64,000 nucleotides of DNA from JAYREN01 sp963663375 (GCA_963663375.1 OY760195.1:558001-622000); one strand, 5' to 3'; shown: positions 1 through 9,278, counted from the stretch's first letter. Program-made: numbers and translations. The notes: generated by a model not told the origin, from the sequence alone.

Positions 1-2851
1 CCCCCTGATCCCAGGCCTCCCGCTCTTCGTCCGTGATGGAAGCGAGGAAATCCGGGACCGTGAGGGAGAGGGCCAACTCGATTTCCTTGGCCATGGCCTC
101 GGTGCTGCCCTGCACCTGGGCCGCCGATATCAGGGCCTCCTGGTGCAACTGGCGAGCGTTTTCCAGGGCCTGCTGGAGCTCCCGGGCCATGCGCTCGTGC
201 ACACGAAGGGCTTCGGCTGTGTGTTCGATCTCCGGCTGGGCCTCGCCTTGCTGCGCCACCAGGGCCTGGCGTTCCTCCAGCCGCTGCTGGGTTTCGCCTT
301 CCAGCTCCTGGATGCGCTGGGTGGCCTGCTGGGCGCGCTGCTCCGCCTGCTGGATGTCCTCCTGGACCCGCTTCTTCTCGGCCTCCAGGTCGTAGGCGCC
401 CCGCTGGATCTGGAGCACCTGGCGCTGAAGGCTATCGCGTTCCGCCCACACGGAAGCGCGCATCTGGGTGGCCTCCATGAGGATCTGGCGGCGGCGCTCC
501 AGCTCAGCCTGGGCCTCCTGCTGGCGCCCTTCGGCCTCGTGGATGGATTCCGTGATGACCGCCGATTCCGGATTCTCCTCGGGCGCTTCGAGATCCCGTA
601 GCTGCCCGCGCAGGGCGGCGATTTCCTTCTCGAGCTGCTCCCACTGCTGATCCGCCCGCTCCTGCGCCTCCTGGATCTCCCTCAACTGCCCCCGCACTGA
701 GGCGTGGCGACCCTTCAGGTCCTCCAGGCTCCGGCGACAGGCCAGGCGATCCTCTTCCATCTCGCGGGAGCGCTCCGTGCTTTCCTGAAGGCGCCGCTGG
801 CGGTCCTTGGCCTCGGTCTCCAGGGCTTCCACCCGATCCAGCAGTTCCTCCCGGAGCCTGCGGCAGGCCTCCAGTTCGCCCCGCAGCTTCAGGGGCGAAG
901 CGGCGGGCGCATGGACGCCCACCTGAACGGGGCCGTAGGGCAGGCGCACGAGGCCTGGCGAAACAAAACCCAGGCCGGGATGCAGGGCCGAAAGCCCTGG
1001 GAGGTTCGCATCCGAACAGCGGAAGGTCCGGGCCAACAGGCTCTCCAGGGGCCGGGGCTTGCCCGCGCGCCAGCGCAAATGGGGGGCCAGGGCCTCGCAG
1101 CCCTCGGGTGTCTCTGGGACTTCAGAGGCACCCGGGACCGCCACGTAGAGCTGTCCCGGAGCCGCACCCAGCTGAGTCAGGGCCACCTCACCCAGGGCGA
1201 CGGACTGGGTCCAGACCCCCAGGAGCCGTTCCACATCGGCCAGGGTTTCCTCGTCCACCGAGAGCCCTTCCGGCAGGGAGAAGCCCTCCTGGCCCAACTC
1301 CTTCAGCCAGGCCAGGCCCTTCTGCACCTCTTCAGACCCCGTGGCCTGACGCAGGATATCCCCGACCTGCTTGAGTCTGCGCTCCTCCGCATCGAGGGCC
1401 CCTTCGCTCTCTCGCAGCGCCGCCGCGGCTTTCCGCTGGGCCTCCTGGGCTTCGGCATGGAGGCGCGACTGCACCTGGACGGCCTCTTCCACCTGTTCGG
1501 CCCGGCTCTCGGCTCCCTCGAATTCGCGGGCAAGGCGCAGATCTTCGGCCTGGAGACCCTCCAGCCGGGGGGAACGCACGGACTCCTCGTGGTTGAGGGC
1601 ATCCAGACGCCCCTCGGCCTGGGCCACCTGCTGGTGGAGGGCCTGACGCTGGCGCTGGATGGCGATGGCGGCGCGCTCGGCCTCGGCCCGACGGGCCCGG
1701 AGCTCCCGCAGTTCGCCCTCGATGCGCCGCAGGGCGCCGGAGGCCATGGCCACGGCCTCGTCGGCCTCGGAAACGAGGGTCTCTCGGCCCTCGAGGGCCT
1801 TCTTGGCCACCTCGAGGGAGGCCTGCAGCTTGGTCGCCTCGGCCACGGAATCCCCGGTGCGATGGGAGAGTTCCTCCAGGCGGGCGGCCAGCACGGCTCC
1901 CTGCTCCCGGGCCTCGCGGATGCGCTCCTCCTGGAAACCGCGATCCTGGTCGGCCAGACTGAGCCGCTGATCCAGGGCCAGGATGGCCCGGCCCCGCTTG
2001 TCCTGGGCGTGATTCAGCTCGTCGAGGGCATGGCGCTGCTGCTCCACCTCGCTGCCCTTTTCCGAGGCCTGGGCCGTGAGGGCGGCGATCTGGCGCTCGA
2101 GGGTATCGAGCTGCTCGATGACGCGATCCTTGGCGGCCTCCAGTTCCATGGCCTTGCCCGCCAGCAGGATGCGCTGGGTGGCCCGGATGGCGGCGTCCAG
2201 CTCCTGGGCACGGCGCGCCTTGGCGGCCTGGCGCTTCAACGATTCCTGCTGCTTGCCCAACTCGTGAAGGATGTCATCGAGGCGCAGGAGATTGGCGCGG
2301 GTCTCGTCCAGGCGCCGCTCCGCCTCGGTGCGGCGCAGCTTGTAGCGGGTGATCCCGGCGGCTTCCTCCAGCAACGAACGGCGATCCTTGGGCTTGGTGG
2401 AAAGGATCAGATCGATCTGGCCCTGCTGGATGAAGCTGTAGGCCCGGGTGCCCATGCCCGTGTCCATCAGCAGATCCTGGATGTCCTTGAGGCGCGTCTC
2501 CCGGCCGTTGATGCGGTACTCGCCGCCGGTGTCCCGGTAGAGACGGCGGGAAATGACCACCTCCTTGGTGGTGCCCGGCAAGGCCGCATCGGGCATCTCC
2601 AGGGTGAGCTTGACCTCGGAGAGGCCCATGGGTTTGCGCTGGCTGGTGCCCGCGAAGATCACATCGGACATCTCGTTGCCCCGGAGCAGGGTCGCCCGCT
2701 GCTCCCCCAGCACCCAGGCCAGGGCATCGGAAATATTGGATTTGCCGCAGCCGTTGGGCCCCACCACGGCGGTCATTCCCCCCGGGAACACGAGCTTCTG
2801 GGGGTCGGCAAAGGATTTGAAGCCGTGTAATTCAAGGGCGATGAGGCGCAA
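1..2851 (-). CDS. smc: Chromosome segregation ATPase SMC (5' part, runs off the window)
   Basis: SMC condensin subunit that folds and organises the chromosome. About 950 residues are visible; the family is near 1150-1200 residues, so the C-terminal ATPase half lies beyond base 1. The N-terminus has the SMC signature HGFKSF and a Walker A GPNGCGKSN followed by DALAWVLGEQ. The rest is Glu/Arg/Ala/Leu-rich coiled coil, with a hinge expected in the middle. I place the start at a TTG at 2851, with GGAG 8 nt upstream and the conserved family N-terminus beginning at once. It is divergent from the pilus operon at 3044. Long open frames on the opposite strand are GC-driven shadows of this gene. Confidence 0.93.
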   Translation of the reverse strand, partial: MRLIALELHGFKSFADPQKLVFPGGMTAVVGPNGCGKSNISDALAWVLGEQRATLLRGNEMSDVIFAGTSQRKPMGLSEVKLTLEMPDAALPGTTKEVVISRRLYRDTGGEYRINGRETRLKDIQDLLMDTGMGTRAYSFIQQGQIDLILSTKPKDRRSLLEEAAGITRYKLRRTEAERRLDETRANLLRLDDILHELGKQQESLKRQAAKARRAQELDAAIRATQRILLAGKAMELEAAKDRVIEQLDTLERQIAALTAQASEKGSEVEQQRHALDELNHAQDKRGRAILALDQRLSLADQDRGFQEERIREAREQGAVLAARLEELSHRTGDSVAEATKLQASLEVAKKALEGRETLVSEADEAVAMASGALRRIEGELRELRARRAEAERAAIAIQRQRQALHQQVAQAEGRLDALNHEESVRSPRLEGLQAEDLRLAREFEGAESRAEQVEEAVQVQSRLHAEAQEAQRKAAAALRESEGALDAEERRLKQVGDILRQATGSEEVQKGLAWLKELGQEGFSLPEGLSVDEETLADVERLLGVWTQSVALGEVALTQLGAAPGQLYVAVPGASEVPETPEGCEALAPHLRWRAGKPRPLESLLARTFRCSDANLPGLSALHPGLGFVSPGLVRLPYGPVQVGVHAPAASPLKLRGELEACRRLREELLDRVEALETEAKDRQRRLQESTERSREMEEDRLACRRSLEDLKGRHASVRGQLREIQEAQERADQQWEQLEKEIAALRGQLRDLEAPEENPESAVITESIHEAEGRQQEAQAELERRRQILMEATQMRASVWAERDSLQRQVLQIQRGAYDLEAEKKRVQEDIQQAEQRAQQATQRIQELEGETQQRLEERQALVAQQGEAQPEIEHTAEALRVHERMARELQQALENARQLHQEALISAAQVQGSTEAMAKEIELALSLTVPDFLASITDEEREAWDQG

Positions 2852-3043
2852 GCCGATTCTCCGACGGGAACTTAATACCCGATATTTCCATGACAGATTC
2901 GAACGGTGGGCCTTGGGATCGGCCCGTCCAGGACGATAGACTGTTATTTTCCCTGTTTCCGGAGTTCCCGTGACCCCCATTCCAATGATTTTGCACTCGG
3001 CCGAGGTATCGCCCTACGGTCAGTGCCTTTGCGGGGGATCCAT

Positions 3044-3775
3044 ATGAGCCGATTGAGCTTCAAGGCCCCTCCCGCCTCAGTGGTCTGGCTGGAGCCCCAC
3101 CGGCTCCTCGGGGGCGGCAGGTCATCTGCCCTGGAGGGTCTTCCCGAAAATGACCGCCTCGGCCCCCTCCTGGCCGCCCTGCCCCAGGGGCCGACGGCCT
3201 GGATCGTGGATGACCTCTGGGCCCCCTCCATCCTGTTGCGGGATGTGGTGACCCTTCCCGCGGGTGCGGAGGCCCGGGAATCCTTCTTCAAGTGGAAGTT
3301 CACCCAGAGCCTGGCCCTGGAGGCGCCCCATTCCGTACAGGCCCTCGACCTGGGGGAGGGCACCTGGCTCCTGACGGGCATCCCTGAGGCGCTCCGTGAG
3401 CAGTGGCTCCAGACGGCCATGCGCCTGAGCCGCCCCATCCACAGCCTGCGGCCTCGCTGGCTCTACCTCTATAATCGCCTTGCCCCCACCCGGGAATTGC
3501 CCGGCATGGTGCTCTCCCTCTGCCCCCATCCCGAGGGCGGCTTCACCGGCAGCCTGGCGGCCTGGGGAAGAACCCTCACGCTCCTGCGACAGTGGAATGA
3601 ACCCGCGCCACCAGAGATCTGGCAGCGAGAACGGGTCGCCCCCACCACCGCCTATCTCCAGCGGGACTCGCGCCCACCTCAGGAACTCTGGGTGTGGGGT
3701 ACCGACCATTGGCCCGAGGCAGGCTTGCCCATCCACCTCATCCAACCCGAGATTCCGGTCCAGGAGGCCGTCTGA
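3044..3775 (+). CDS. PilM/GspL-like type IV pilus assembly protein
   Basis: A 243-residue protein with no motif I can name firmly. It heads a gene string whose next members look like PilN, PilO, PilP and the PilQ secretin, so by position and size it should be the PilM-like (actin-fold, GspL-type) cytoplasmic partner. It lacks a clear signal peptide or membrane segment, which fits a cytoplasmic protein. The ATG follows a GGGGG-type ribosome site 5 nt away; an upstream in-frame extension to 2906 has no such site. Its stop overlaps the next start by 1 nt (TGATG), implying coupled translation. Function is inferred mainly from synteny. Confidence 0.6.
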   Translation: MSRLSFKAPPASVVWLEPHRLLGGGRSSALEGLPENDRLGPLLAALPQGPTAWIVDDLWAPSILLRDVVTLPAGAEARESFFKWKFTQSLALEAPHSVQALDLGEGTWLLTGIPEALREQWLQTAMRLSRPIHSLRPRWLYLYNRLAPTRELPGMVLSLCPHPEGGFTGSLAAWGRTLTLLRQWNEPAPPEIWQRERVAPTTAYLQRDSRPPQELWVWGTDHWPEAGLPIHLIQPEIPVQEAV

Positions 3776-4656
3776 TGGCCATTCCGGTTCTCAAGCTGAA
3801 CCTCGCCCCACCACCCTCCCTCTGGCGCCGCCAACACGCCCTGCTGAGCTGGTCGGTCCTGGGCCTCGGCGCGCTGGCCCTCGGGCTCGCGGTCACCTCC
3901 ACCGTCGCCGCCTATCGCCAAACCAGCCGAATGGGGCTGGAGGCCACTCGATTGAGCCGCCAGACCCAGGAGGCCAGGGCCAAGCAGGGCAATGTGCTGG
4001 CGGAACTGCGGGCCATCGACGTTCCCAAGGAGCTCCCTCGCTGGAAACTCGCAGAACGGATCCTGGGCGAGCGCAGCAGCCCCTGGTCCAGACTTACAGC
4101 CGAACTGGAGCGCAGCCTGGTGCAGGATGTCCGGATCCGCTCCCTCCAGCGCAGCCGCGGCTCCGACCAGACCGTGCTTGTGAAGCTCAAGGGCGAGGCC
4201 CGCACCCGGGAGGCCGAGGCCGCCTTCGTGGCCTCCATCGAAAAAAACTCATTCTTTTCCCAGATGATCCTGGAGCGGGAATCCGAACGCCAAGGCGGGG
4301 GCATCGATTTCGAATACACCCTGCCCCTGGCTGCAGTCCCGCCCCCCTACGTGGCACTGCCCAAGTACGGTGCGGCGCGCACATCGCCCGTTGTGAAAGT
4401 CGCCCAGCCCCTGCCCGAAAAAATCGTCGCGCCCGCCCTCAAGGCCTCCAAGCCCCCCGCGGCCAGCGCTCCCGCTCCCAAGCCCGCGCATTCCCTCACA
4501 CTGCGGCCTTCCATCGCCGCCGCCCAGAATCCTGCGGGTGGCGATGCCGCCGGTGAACGCCCCCTGCGAGGAATCAGCAGGCCCCAACGGGGGAATCCCG
4601 GAGGGCCTCGCCGTACCGCTGAGCCCGAACGGCCCATTCGGGGGATGCAGCCATGA
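3775..4656 (+). CDS. pilN: PilN-like inner-membrane pilus alignment protein
   Basis: A 293-residue bitopic membrane protein: short cytoplasmic N-terminus with a motif resembling the PilN tail that binds PilM (LKLNLAPPP, residues 5-13), one membrane helix at about 24-43, then a coiled-coil periplasmic stretch and a small alpha/beta domain. The last ~80 residues are Pro/Ala/Lys-rich and probably disordered. It should form the PilN-PilO heterodimer that links the cytoplasmic ring to the secretin. It overlaps the preceding gene by 1 nt and the pilO-like gene by 4 nt. The long low-complexity tail is unusual for PilN. Confidence 0.72.
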   Translation: MAIPVLKLNLAPPPSLWRRQHALLSWSVLGLGALALGLAVTSTVAAYRQTSRMGLEATRLSRQTQEARAKQGNVLAELRAIDVPKELPRWKLAERILGERSSPWSRLTAELERSLVQDVRIRSLQRSRGSDQTVLVKLKGEARTREAEAAFVASIEKNSFFSQMILERESERQGGGIDFEYTLPLAAVPPPYVALPKYGAARTSPVVKVAQPLPEKIVAPALKASKPPAASAPAPKPAHSLTLRPSIAAAQNPAGGDAAGERPLRGISRPQRGNPGGPRRTAEPERPIRGMQP

Positions 4657-5240
4657 ACCACAATCTTCGCATGAGCATGATCCGCCTCCTGGCCGGATTC
4701 GCGTTGATGCTGGCGGCGCTGGCGGTGACGTTCTTCGTCCTCCCAGACGCCAGCCAGAAGCGCGTTCGCCAGGAGAAGGCCCTGGCCGATACCCGCGCCC
4801 AGTTGACCACCCAGGAGGGCGAGCTGGGAAAACTCAAGGCCCGGGCCGAGAATCTGCGCCTCGGCCGCAAACGCATGGAAGAGGTGCTGGCCCGGATGCC
4901 CCAGGAAAACGAGGGACAGCTGAAATGGAAACTCAGCCAGACGCTGTATGCGCTGGCGGCCAAACATGGCGCCCGGGTCCAGACCGTCAAGTACGGTGCC
5001 CCCACGCGTGAGGGCGCCAAGGGCACGGATCTCGAGGCCATCGACGTGGAGTTCGTCGCCTCGGGGCTGTACCAGAATCTCAAGGCCTTCATGCTCGCCT
5101 TTGAAAGCAGCGAACTTCCCTTCGGACTGGCCAATGCCAAGCTCGATGAGACCCCCGAGGGGGTCCGCCTCACGATCAGCGTGCGGGCCTTCCGGCGCAC
5201 GGGCCTGGTCAAGGGCGATGTCAGTGGGGAGGAAGCATGA
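4653..5240 (+). CDS. pilO: PilO-like inner-membrane pilus alignment protein
   Basis: A 195-residue protein with one N-terminal membrane helix (about 9-29), a coiled coil (about 35-75) and a C-terminal ferredoxin-like domain typical of PilO/GspM. It is the predicted partner of the preceding PilN-like protein in the periplasmic alignment complex. The ATG overlaps the upstream stop by 4 nt and its own end overlaps the next start by 4 nt, so this is one translationally coupled operon. Confidence 0.75.
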   Translation: MNHNLRMSMIRLLAGFALMLAALAVTFFVLPDASQKRVRQEKALADTRAQLTTQEGELGKLKARAENLRLGRKRMEEVLARMPQENEGQLKWKLSQTLYALAAKHGARVQTVKYGAPTREGAKGTDLEAIDVEFVASGLYQNLKAFMLAFESSELPFGLANAKLDETPEGVRLTISVRAFRRTGLVKGDVSGEEA

Positions 5241-5905
5241 GCGGCGCCCATGGCGACAAGGCCATCCAGGCCCGGGAATGGCTCGAAGAGCTGAAGACCA
5301 ATCGGCGCACCCAGGGGGGCCTGGCGCTCTTCGCCCTGGCGCTGGCCTTCATGGTCTACATGCTCTGGCCCGATGCCCCCAAGCGCCGCCCCGGCAAGGT
5401 GTTCGCCGCCATCAGCACCGCGGGCGATGACCGTACCCTGCTGGCCCTGGACAAGCTGCCCGACCTGGCCAAACTCGGGAAAGCAGGCGAGCTCCCCAGC
5501 GAAGACCGGATGTACCGAGATCTCATCCTCTTCGATGCCCCACCGCCCCCGCCTCAACCGCCGCCGCCGCCGCCACCGCCGCCCCCCCCTCCCACCGAGG
5601 AGCAGCTCCGGGCCATCGCCCTGCAGCAGGCCAAGGATTCCGAATTCGCCTCCCGTCCCCAGGACCTGCGCTACCTGGGCTACATGGAGCGCAAGTCCGT
5701 GGGGCGCATCGGCGCCTTCATGAAGGGGGAACTCCCCGTGCCCATCAAGCAGGGTGAGACCCTGGGCGGCCAATGGAAACTCATCACGGTCACCAGCACC
5801 AACGCGGAATTCCAGAACCTCAAATACCCAGAGCTGCGCCACCGCATCGCCGCGGTCGACGGCGCCGCTGGACCCCGCGGTGCGGGCGCAACGAACGAAT
5901 TCTGA
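5237..5905 (+). CDS. PilP-like secretin-linking protein with a polyproline spacer
   Basis: A 222-residue protein in the PilP slot between PilO and the secretin. It has one membrane segment (about 29-45) rather than the usual lipobox, so it is probably a membrane-anchored form. Residues 102-119 are almost pure proline (one Gln), a stiff spacer that could cross the periplasm. The C-terminal part (about 140-205) has the beta-rich pattern expected of a PilP/GspC homology region that docks on the secretin N-domains. The start overlaps pilO by 4 nt. Assignment rests on order, topology and size. Confidence 0.65.
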   Translation: MSGAHGDKAIQAREWLEELKTNRRTQGGLALFALALAFMVYMLWPDAPKRRPGKVFAAISTAGDDRTLLALDKLPDLAKLGKAGELPSEDRMYRDLILFDAPPPPPQPPPPPPPPPPPPTEEQLRAIALQQAKDSEFASRPQDLRYLGYMERKSVGRIGAFMKGELPVPIKQGETLGGQWKLITVTSTNAEFQNLKYPELRHRIAAVDGAAGPRGAGATNEF

Positions 5906-5910
5906 ATCGG

Positions 5911-8238
5911 ATGGACGCAATGATGAAACCCACCCCCATGCCTCACCCGCTGTTTCGCACCGCCGCGGTGGCCGCTTTGCTCATCTTGACCCTCGGCTGC
6001 AGCCTGCATCGGGCCCGCAAGGCCTTCGACGAAGGCCGCTACGACGAGGCCGTCAAGAGCTACCGCGACATCATCCAGAATTCCCCGAACAACGTGAGCG
6101 CCAAGATGGGGTATCACCGGGCCGCCGCCCGGGCCGCCGAGGCCCATCTCGCCAAGGCCAGGGAGGCCGAGAAGCGGGGCCAGAGCGATCAGGTCTACCT
6201 GGAGGTTCGCAAGGCCGCGGTCCTCGACCCCTCCAATGCCGTGGCCGCCGAATGGATTATAAACCTGGAGACCGCGGCCCAGCGCAAGAAGCTCCAACTG
6301 GATGCCGAGGAAAGCCTTGAAACCCAGCGAGACCGAGCCGATTCGCGCCCTGCCGTGATGCTCAATCCCCGCTCCGTTGAAGGCATGGATCTCAATTTCG
6401 TCCGGAAGACCTCGCTCAAGGAGATCTTCGCCAATCTCAGCCAGAACTCCGGCGTAAACATCATCCTTCATTCCTCATTCCAGGATTCATCGGTCTCGGC
6501 GGATCTCCGGGGCCTCGGCTTCCAGCGGATCCTGGACACGCTGATGCTTCAGAACGACCTGTTCTACAAGGTGCTGGACGTCAACACCATCATGGTGTTC
6601 AAGAGCACCCCACAGAACAAGGAGCAGTTCGAGAACCAGAGCATCAAGACCTTCTATCTCTCCAATGCCGAACCCAACGACGTGCGCTCCATCTTTCAGC
6701 AGCTCATGCCGCAGCTGAAGGTATTCACGGATAAGCGCCTGAACGCAGTCACCATCAAGGCCAAGCCCCAGGAGTTGACCATCGCTCGGCGCATCGTGAG
6801 CCAGCTCGACAAGGCCAAAGCCGAGGTGATGATCTATCTCGAGCTCATGGAAGTGACCGAGAACAGTGCGGAAACAGTTGGCCTGCTCCCGGTGCTGACT
6901 CCCTTTGACACCTCAGGGGTGTACCGCTTGGGCGCCACCACCACAGATATCGGGTTGGGTGGCAATAACCAGAACAAGGGCGGCATCCGCATCTCGAAAT
7001 CTGATATCCGGTTCCTGTTCCCAAGCCTGGCCCTGGACGCCCTAAAAAGTAGCGGGGACGCCAAGCTCGTTGCCAGCCCCAATATCCGCGTCATTTCAGG
7101 CGAGAAGGGCGAGATCAACATCGGCGACAAGGTGTCTACCACCCAGTCCCAGCTAGGCATTCCGGGACAGTCAGGCTCATCTGCATCCTCCACCAGCAGC
7201 CTCGCAAGTAGCTATCTGGGCGCAGCAACCCAACAGACCCAATACGCTTACGAAGATGTGGGCGTGAAGATCATCCTGGAACCCCGAGTCCACTTCAACG
7301 ACGACATCACCATCAAGATCGAGTCGGAAGTGAAGACTCAGAAGAGTGGCTCCACTCCTGGCCGCCCCGACTTGGGGCAGCGCATCATCAAGACCTGGGC
7401 CCGCCTGCGAGACGGGGAGACCGCAGTGTTCGCCGGATTGCTCAAGGAAGAAGAACAAAAGAGTCTGCAGGGCATCTGGGGCCTCTCCGATATTCCCGTA
7501 ATTGGCAAGCTGTTGGGCAGCAACAAGAACGCCCGGGCCAAGACCGATGTGCTCCTCACCATCCGCGCCGTCGTGGTGCGCAAACCCGAGATCCAGGCCG
7601 AAGACTGGGAGGCCTTCGACCCGGATCTCGCCACCACCAACACGGGACACTTCGCCCCCAAGGTGAGCCCCAAGGCCATTCCACCTGCGGCCCCGGAGGC
7701 CCCGACGGGCGCCAAGCCCGAGGCCAAGCTCATCACCGGGGTTCCCCATCAGCCCGGCGAACCTAAGGCCATCACCCCCAAGCCCGAAGGCGAAGCAGGC
7801 AAGCCCAAGGTCGAGCTGGCGGAGGCCGCCCCGGATCCCGAAGAAAGTGGGCTGGTGCTCTTTCTCGCTCCCGTCTTCACGCCCCTCACCAAGGGCGAGC
7901 GGGTGCAGCTCAACCTCCTGGTGAGCAACGGCAAGGGGCTGACCAGCGGCACCATGGATGTGCGCATCGATCCCAAGCTGAAACTGGTGTCGGTGATGGC
8001 TGGAGACTTCCTCACCAATGAATCCGGCACCCTGGAACAGACCCCGCCCAAGGATGGCGTGCTGAAGCTGGCCTTCAAGCGCAGCAACAGCGCCTCCGAC
8101 AGCGGCACCCTGGCCACCCTGGAGTTCGAGGGCGTCACCGCCGGCAACGCTCCCGTGCTCATCCAGGGCGGCAAGTATCTGATGGGGGCCAACCCGACGT
8201 CGGCACGGGTGGTCAATTCCCTGGTCACCGTGGAATAG
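5911..8238 (+). CDS. pilQ: Outer-membrane secretin (PilQ/GspD type) with TPR-like N-terminus and cohesin-like C-terminus
   Basis: A 775-residue lipoprotein secretin. A lipobox LTLGC places the acylated Cys at about residue 30. Next come a TPR-like repeat region (about 33-130), a secretin N-domain with STN character (about 150-240), an N1-type domain, and the secretin core (about 310-570) ending in the conserved VPVIGKLLG and LLTIRAVVV beta-lip motifs. After a Pro/Ala/Lys linker, residues ~640-775 form a beta-sandwich resembling a cohesin domain. The start could be ATG 5911 or in-frame ATG 5920. The cohesin-type tail is not part of standard PilQ and is expected on the periplasmic or surface side; its ligand is unknown. 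Confidence 0.85.
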   Translation: MDAMMKPTPMPHPLFRTAAVAALLILTLGCSLHRARKAFDEGRYDEAVKSYRDIIQNSPNNVSAKMGYHRAAARAAEAHLAKAREAEKRGQSDQVYLEVRKAAVLDPSNAVAAEWIINLETAAQRKKLQLDAEESLETQRDRADSRPAVMLNPRSVEGMDLNFVRKTSLKEIFANLSQNSGVNIILHSSFQDSSVSADLRGLGFQRILDTLMLQNDLFYKVLDVNTIMVFKSTPQNKEQFENQSIKTFYLSNAEPNDVRSIFQQLMPQLKVFTDKRLNAVTIKAKPQELTIARRIVSQLDKAKAEVMIYLELMEVTENSAETVGLLPVLTPFDTSGVYRLGATTTDIGLGGNNQNKGGIRISKSDIRFLFPSLALDALKSSGDAKLVASPNIRVISGEKGEINIGDKVSTTQSQLGIPGQSGSSASSTSSLASSYLGAATQQTQYAYEDVGVKIILEPRVHFNDDITIKIESEVKTQKSGSTPGRPDLGQRIIKTWARLRDGETAVFAGLLKEEEQKSLQGIWGLSDIPVIGKLLGSNKNARAKTDVLLTIRAVVVRKPEIQAEDWEAFDPDLATTNTGHFAPKVSPKAIPPAAPEAPTGAKPEAKLITGVPHQPGEPKAITPKPEGEAGKPKVELAEAAPDPEESGLVLFLAPVFTPLTKGERVQLNLLVSNGKGLTSGTMDVRIDPKLKLVSVMAGDFLTNESGTLEQTPPKDGVLKLAFKRSNSASDSGTLATLEFEGVTAGNAPVLIQGGKYLMGANPTSARVVNSLVTVE

Positions 8239-8241
8239 CCC

Positions 8242-8700
8242 ATGCGATTCAGGCAGCGCGGCTTCACCCTTCTGGAGATGGCGGTCACCGCAACGGTGCT
8301 CCTGATCATTTCTTCTGCCGCCATCCCCATGGTGAAGAACGGGCTGCGCCGCCAGAAGGAACTGGAACTGCGCCGCTCCCTGCGCGAAATGCGCATGGCC
8401 ATCGACTCCTACGAACAGATGGCCAAGCAGCAGAAGATCAAGGCCCCGCCCCCGGAAAACAACGGCTATCCCGAGTCCCTGGAAATCCTGGTGGAAGGAG
8501 TCGCCACCAGCAAGGCCTCGGTGAAGATCCGTTTCCTGCGCCGCATCCCCATCGACCCCTTCACCGGCAAGGCGGAGTGGGGCCTGCGCTCCATCTCCGA
8601 CGATCCCACCAGTTCCAGCTGGGGGGGCGGCAGCGTCTACGACGTCTACAGCAACGCCACGGGCACGGGCTCCAACGGCGTGCCCTATCGCGAATGGTGA
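8242..8700 (+). CDS. Type IV pilin/GspG-like pseudopilin
   Basis: A 152-residue protein with a class III prepilin leader: short basic N-terminus then G-FTLLEM at residues 7-13, with the conserved Glu at +5 and a 20-residue hydrophobic helix. A prepilin peptidase should cut after the Gly and methylate the new N-terminus. The C-terminal region has the DPFTG...W pattern of GspG/PulG major pseudopilins. It lies 3 nt after the secretin stop and closes this operon, which lacks its own ATPase and platform gene; those at 37722-40624 or elsewhere could serve it. Confidence 0.85.
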   Translation: MRFRQRGFTLLEMAVTATVLLIISSAAIPMVKNGLRRQKELELRRSLREMRMAIDSYEQMAKQQKIKAPPPENNGYPESLEILVEGVATSKASVKIRFLRRIPIDPFTGKAEWGLRSISDDPTSSSWGGGSVYDVYSNATGTGSNGVPYREW

Positions 8701-8722
8701 GGGTACGCCCTGCTTTTTCCTC

Positions 8723-8751
8723 TTGAAGAATGGGCCGTGCCGCGCTAGTCT
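8723..8751 (+). promoter_or_regulatory. Putative sigma70 promoter for tRNA-Leu
   Basis: TTGAAG at 8723-8728 and TAGTCT at 8746-8751 are separated by 17 bp. Transcription would begin about 35-40 nt before the mature tRNA. Assigned by resemblance to the consensus only. Confidence 0.45.
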
Positions 8752-8795
8752 TACTTTTCCCGTGATTGGCTTCCTGAGGGATCCAAGGGTTCTTT

Positions 8796-8882
8796 GCGGA
8801 TATGGCGGAATTGGTAGACGCGCTAGTTTCAGGTACTAGTGATCTCACGGTCGTGGGGGTTCGAGTCCCTCTATCCGCACCA
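8796..8882 (+). tRNA. tRNA-Leu (anticodon CAG)
   Basis: An 87-nt cloverleaf: acceptor GCGGATA pairs with TATCCGC, the D-loop contains TTGGTAGA, and the anticodon stem CTAGT/ACTAG holds the loop TTCAGGT with anticodon CAG. A long class II variable arm follows, then the T-arm with GGTTCGAGTCC. The CCA end is encoded (8880-8882). It decodes CUG, expected to be the main Leu codon in this GC-rich genome. Confidence 0.95.
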
Positions 8883-8884
8883 CC

Positions 8885-8912
8885 TTCAAACGGCACTTCG
8901 GTGCCGTTTGAA
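8885..8912 (+). terminator. Perfect 12-bp hairpin with UUCG tetraloop after tRNA-Leu
   Basis: TTCAAACGGCAC (8885-8896) and its exact complement (8901-8912) enclose the very stable loop TTCG. It begins 2 nt after the tRNA CCA. No T-run follows, so it may serve as a 3'-processing or stability element, or as a weak terminator before rpsO. Confidence 0.6.
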
Positions 8913-9008
8913 CTTGATAAGGGCGTCCGGCCCCTTCCGGACTACGACCACCATGCGGCACGGGGCTGCGCGGAGGGTGACGGGCGAACACCCGAAAAGG
9001 AGCCGACC
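8913..9008 (+). promoter_or_regulatory. Structured rpsO leader, candidate S15 autoregulatory site
   Basis: The ~96 nt before rpsO contain a 6-bp hairpin (GTCCGG...CCGGAC near 8925-8942) and a second GGGTG...CACCC hairpin close to the ribosome site AAAAGGAG. S15 represses its own mRNA through structured leaders in several phyla. Here only the structure is visible; S15 binding is inference. Confidence 0.35.
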
Positions 9009-9278
9009 ATGGCCCTGAACACCGAACAGAAGACCATCATCATCGAGGACTACAAGACCCACGCGACGGACACGGGCTCGCCCGAGGTGCAGGTGGCCCT
9101 GATCACCAAGCGCATCAACGACCTCACCGAGCACTTCAAGGTCCACGCCAAGGATTACCACAGCCGCCGCGGCCTCATGATCCTCGTGGGCCAGCGTCGT
9201 CGCCTGCTCGACTACCTGAAGCGCAAGGACAAAGCCCGCTACGCCTCCCTCATCGAGCGCCTCGGCCTGCGCCGCTAG
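9009..9278 (+). CDS. rpsO: 30S ribosomal protein S15
   Basis: An 89-residue protein of normal S15 length. It binds the 16S rRNA three-way junction and nucleates assembly of the small-subunit platform. Diagnostic stretches are DTGSPEVQVALIT (residues 21-33), HSRRGL and the C-terminal RRRLLDYLKRKD. The start has a strong AAAAGGAG site 8 nt upstream. It follows tRNA-Leu and its leader, and ends in a rho-independent terminator. Confidence 0.98.
   Translation: MALNTEQKTIIIEDYKTHATDTGSPEVQVALITKRINDLTEHFKVHAKDYHSRRGLMILVGQRRRLLDYLKRKDKARYASLIERLGLRR

Noticed and set aside
704..2830. A 708-codon open frame on the plus strand
   Set aside because: It is exactly antisense to smc, whose minus-strand frame has clear Walker A and coiled-coil sequence. 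GC-rich codon structure keeps the opposite strand open.
5551..5600. CCG/CCC-rich tract as a microsatellite or phase-variable repeat
   Set aside because: It encodes the polyproline spacer of the PilP-like protein with mixed CCN codons, not a pure tandem repeat.
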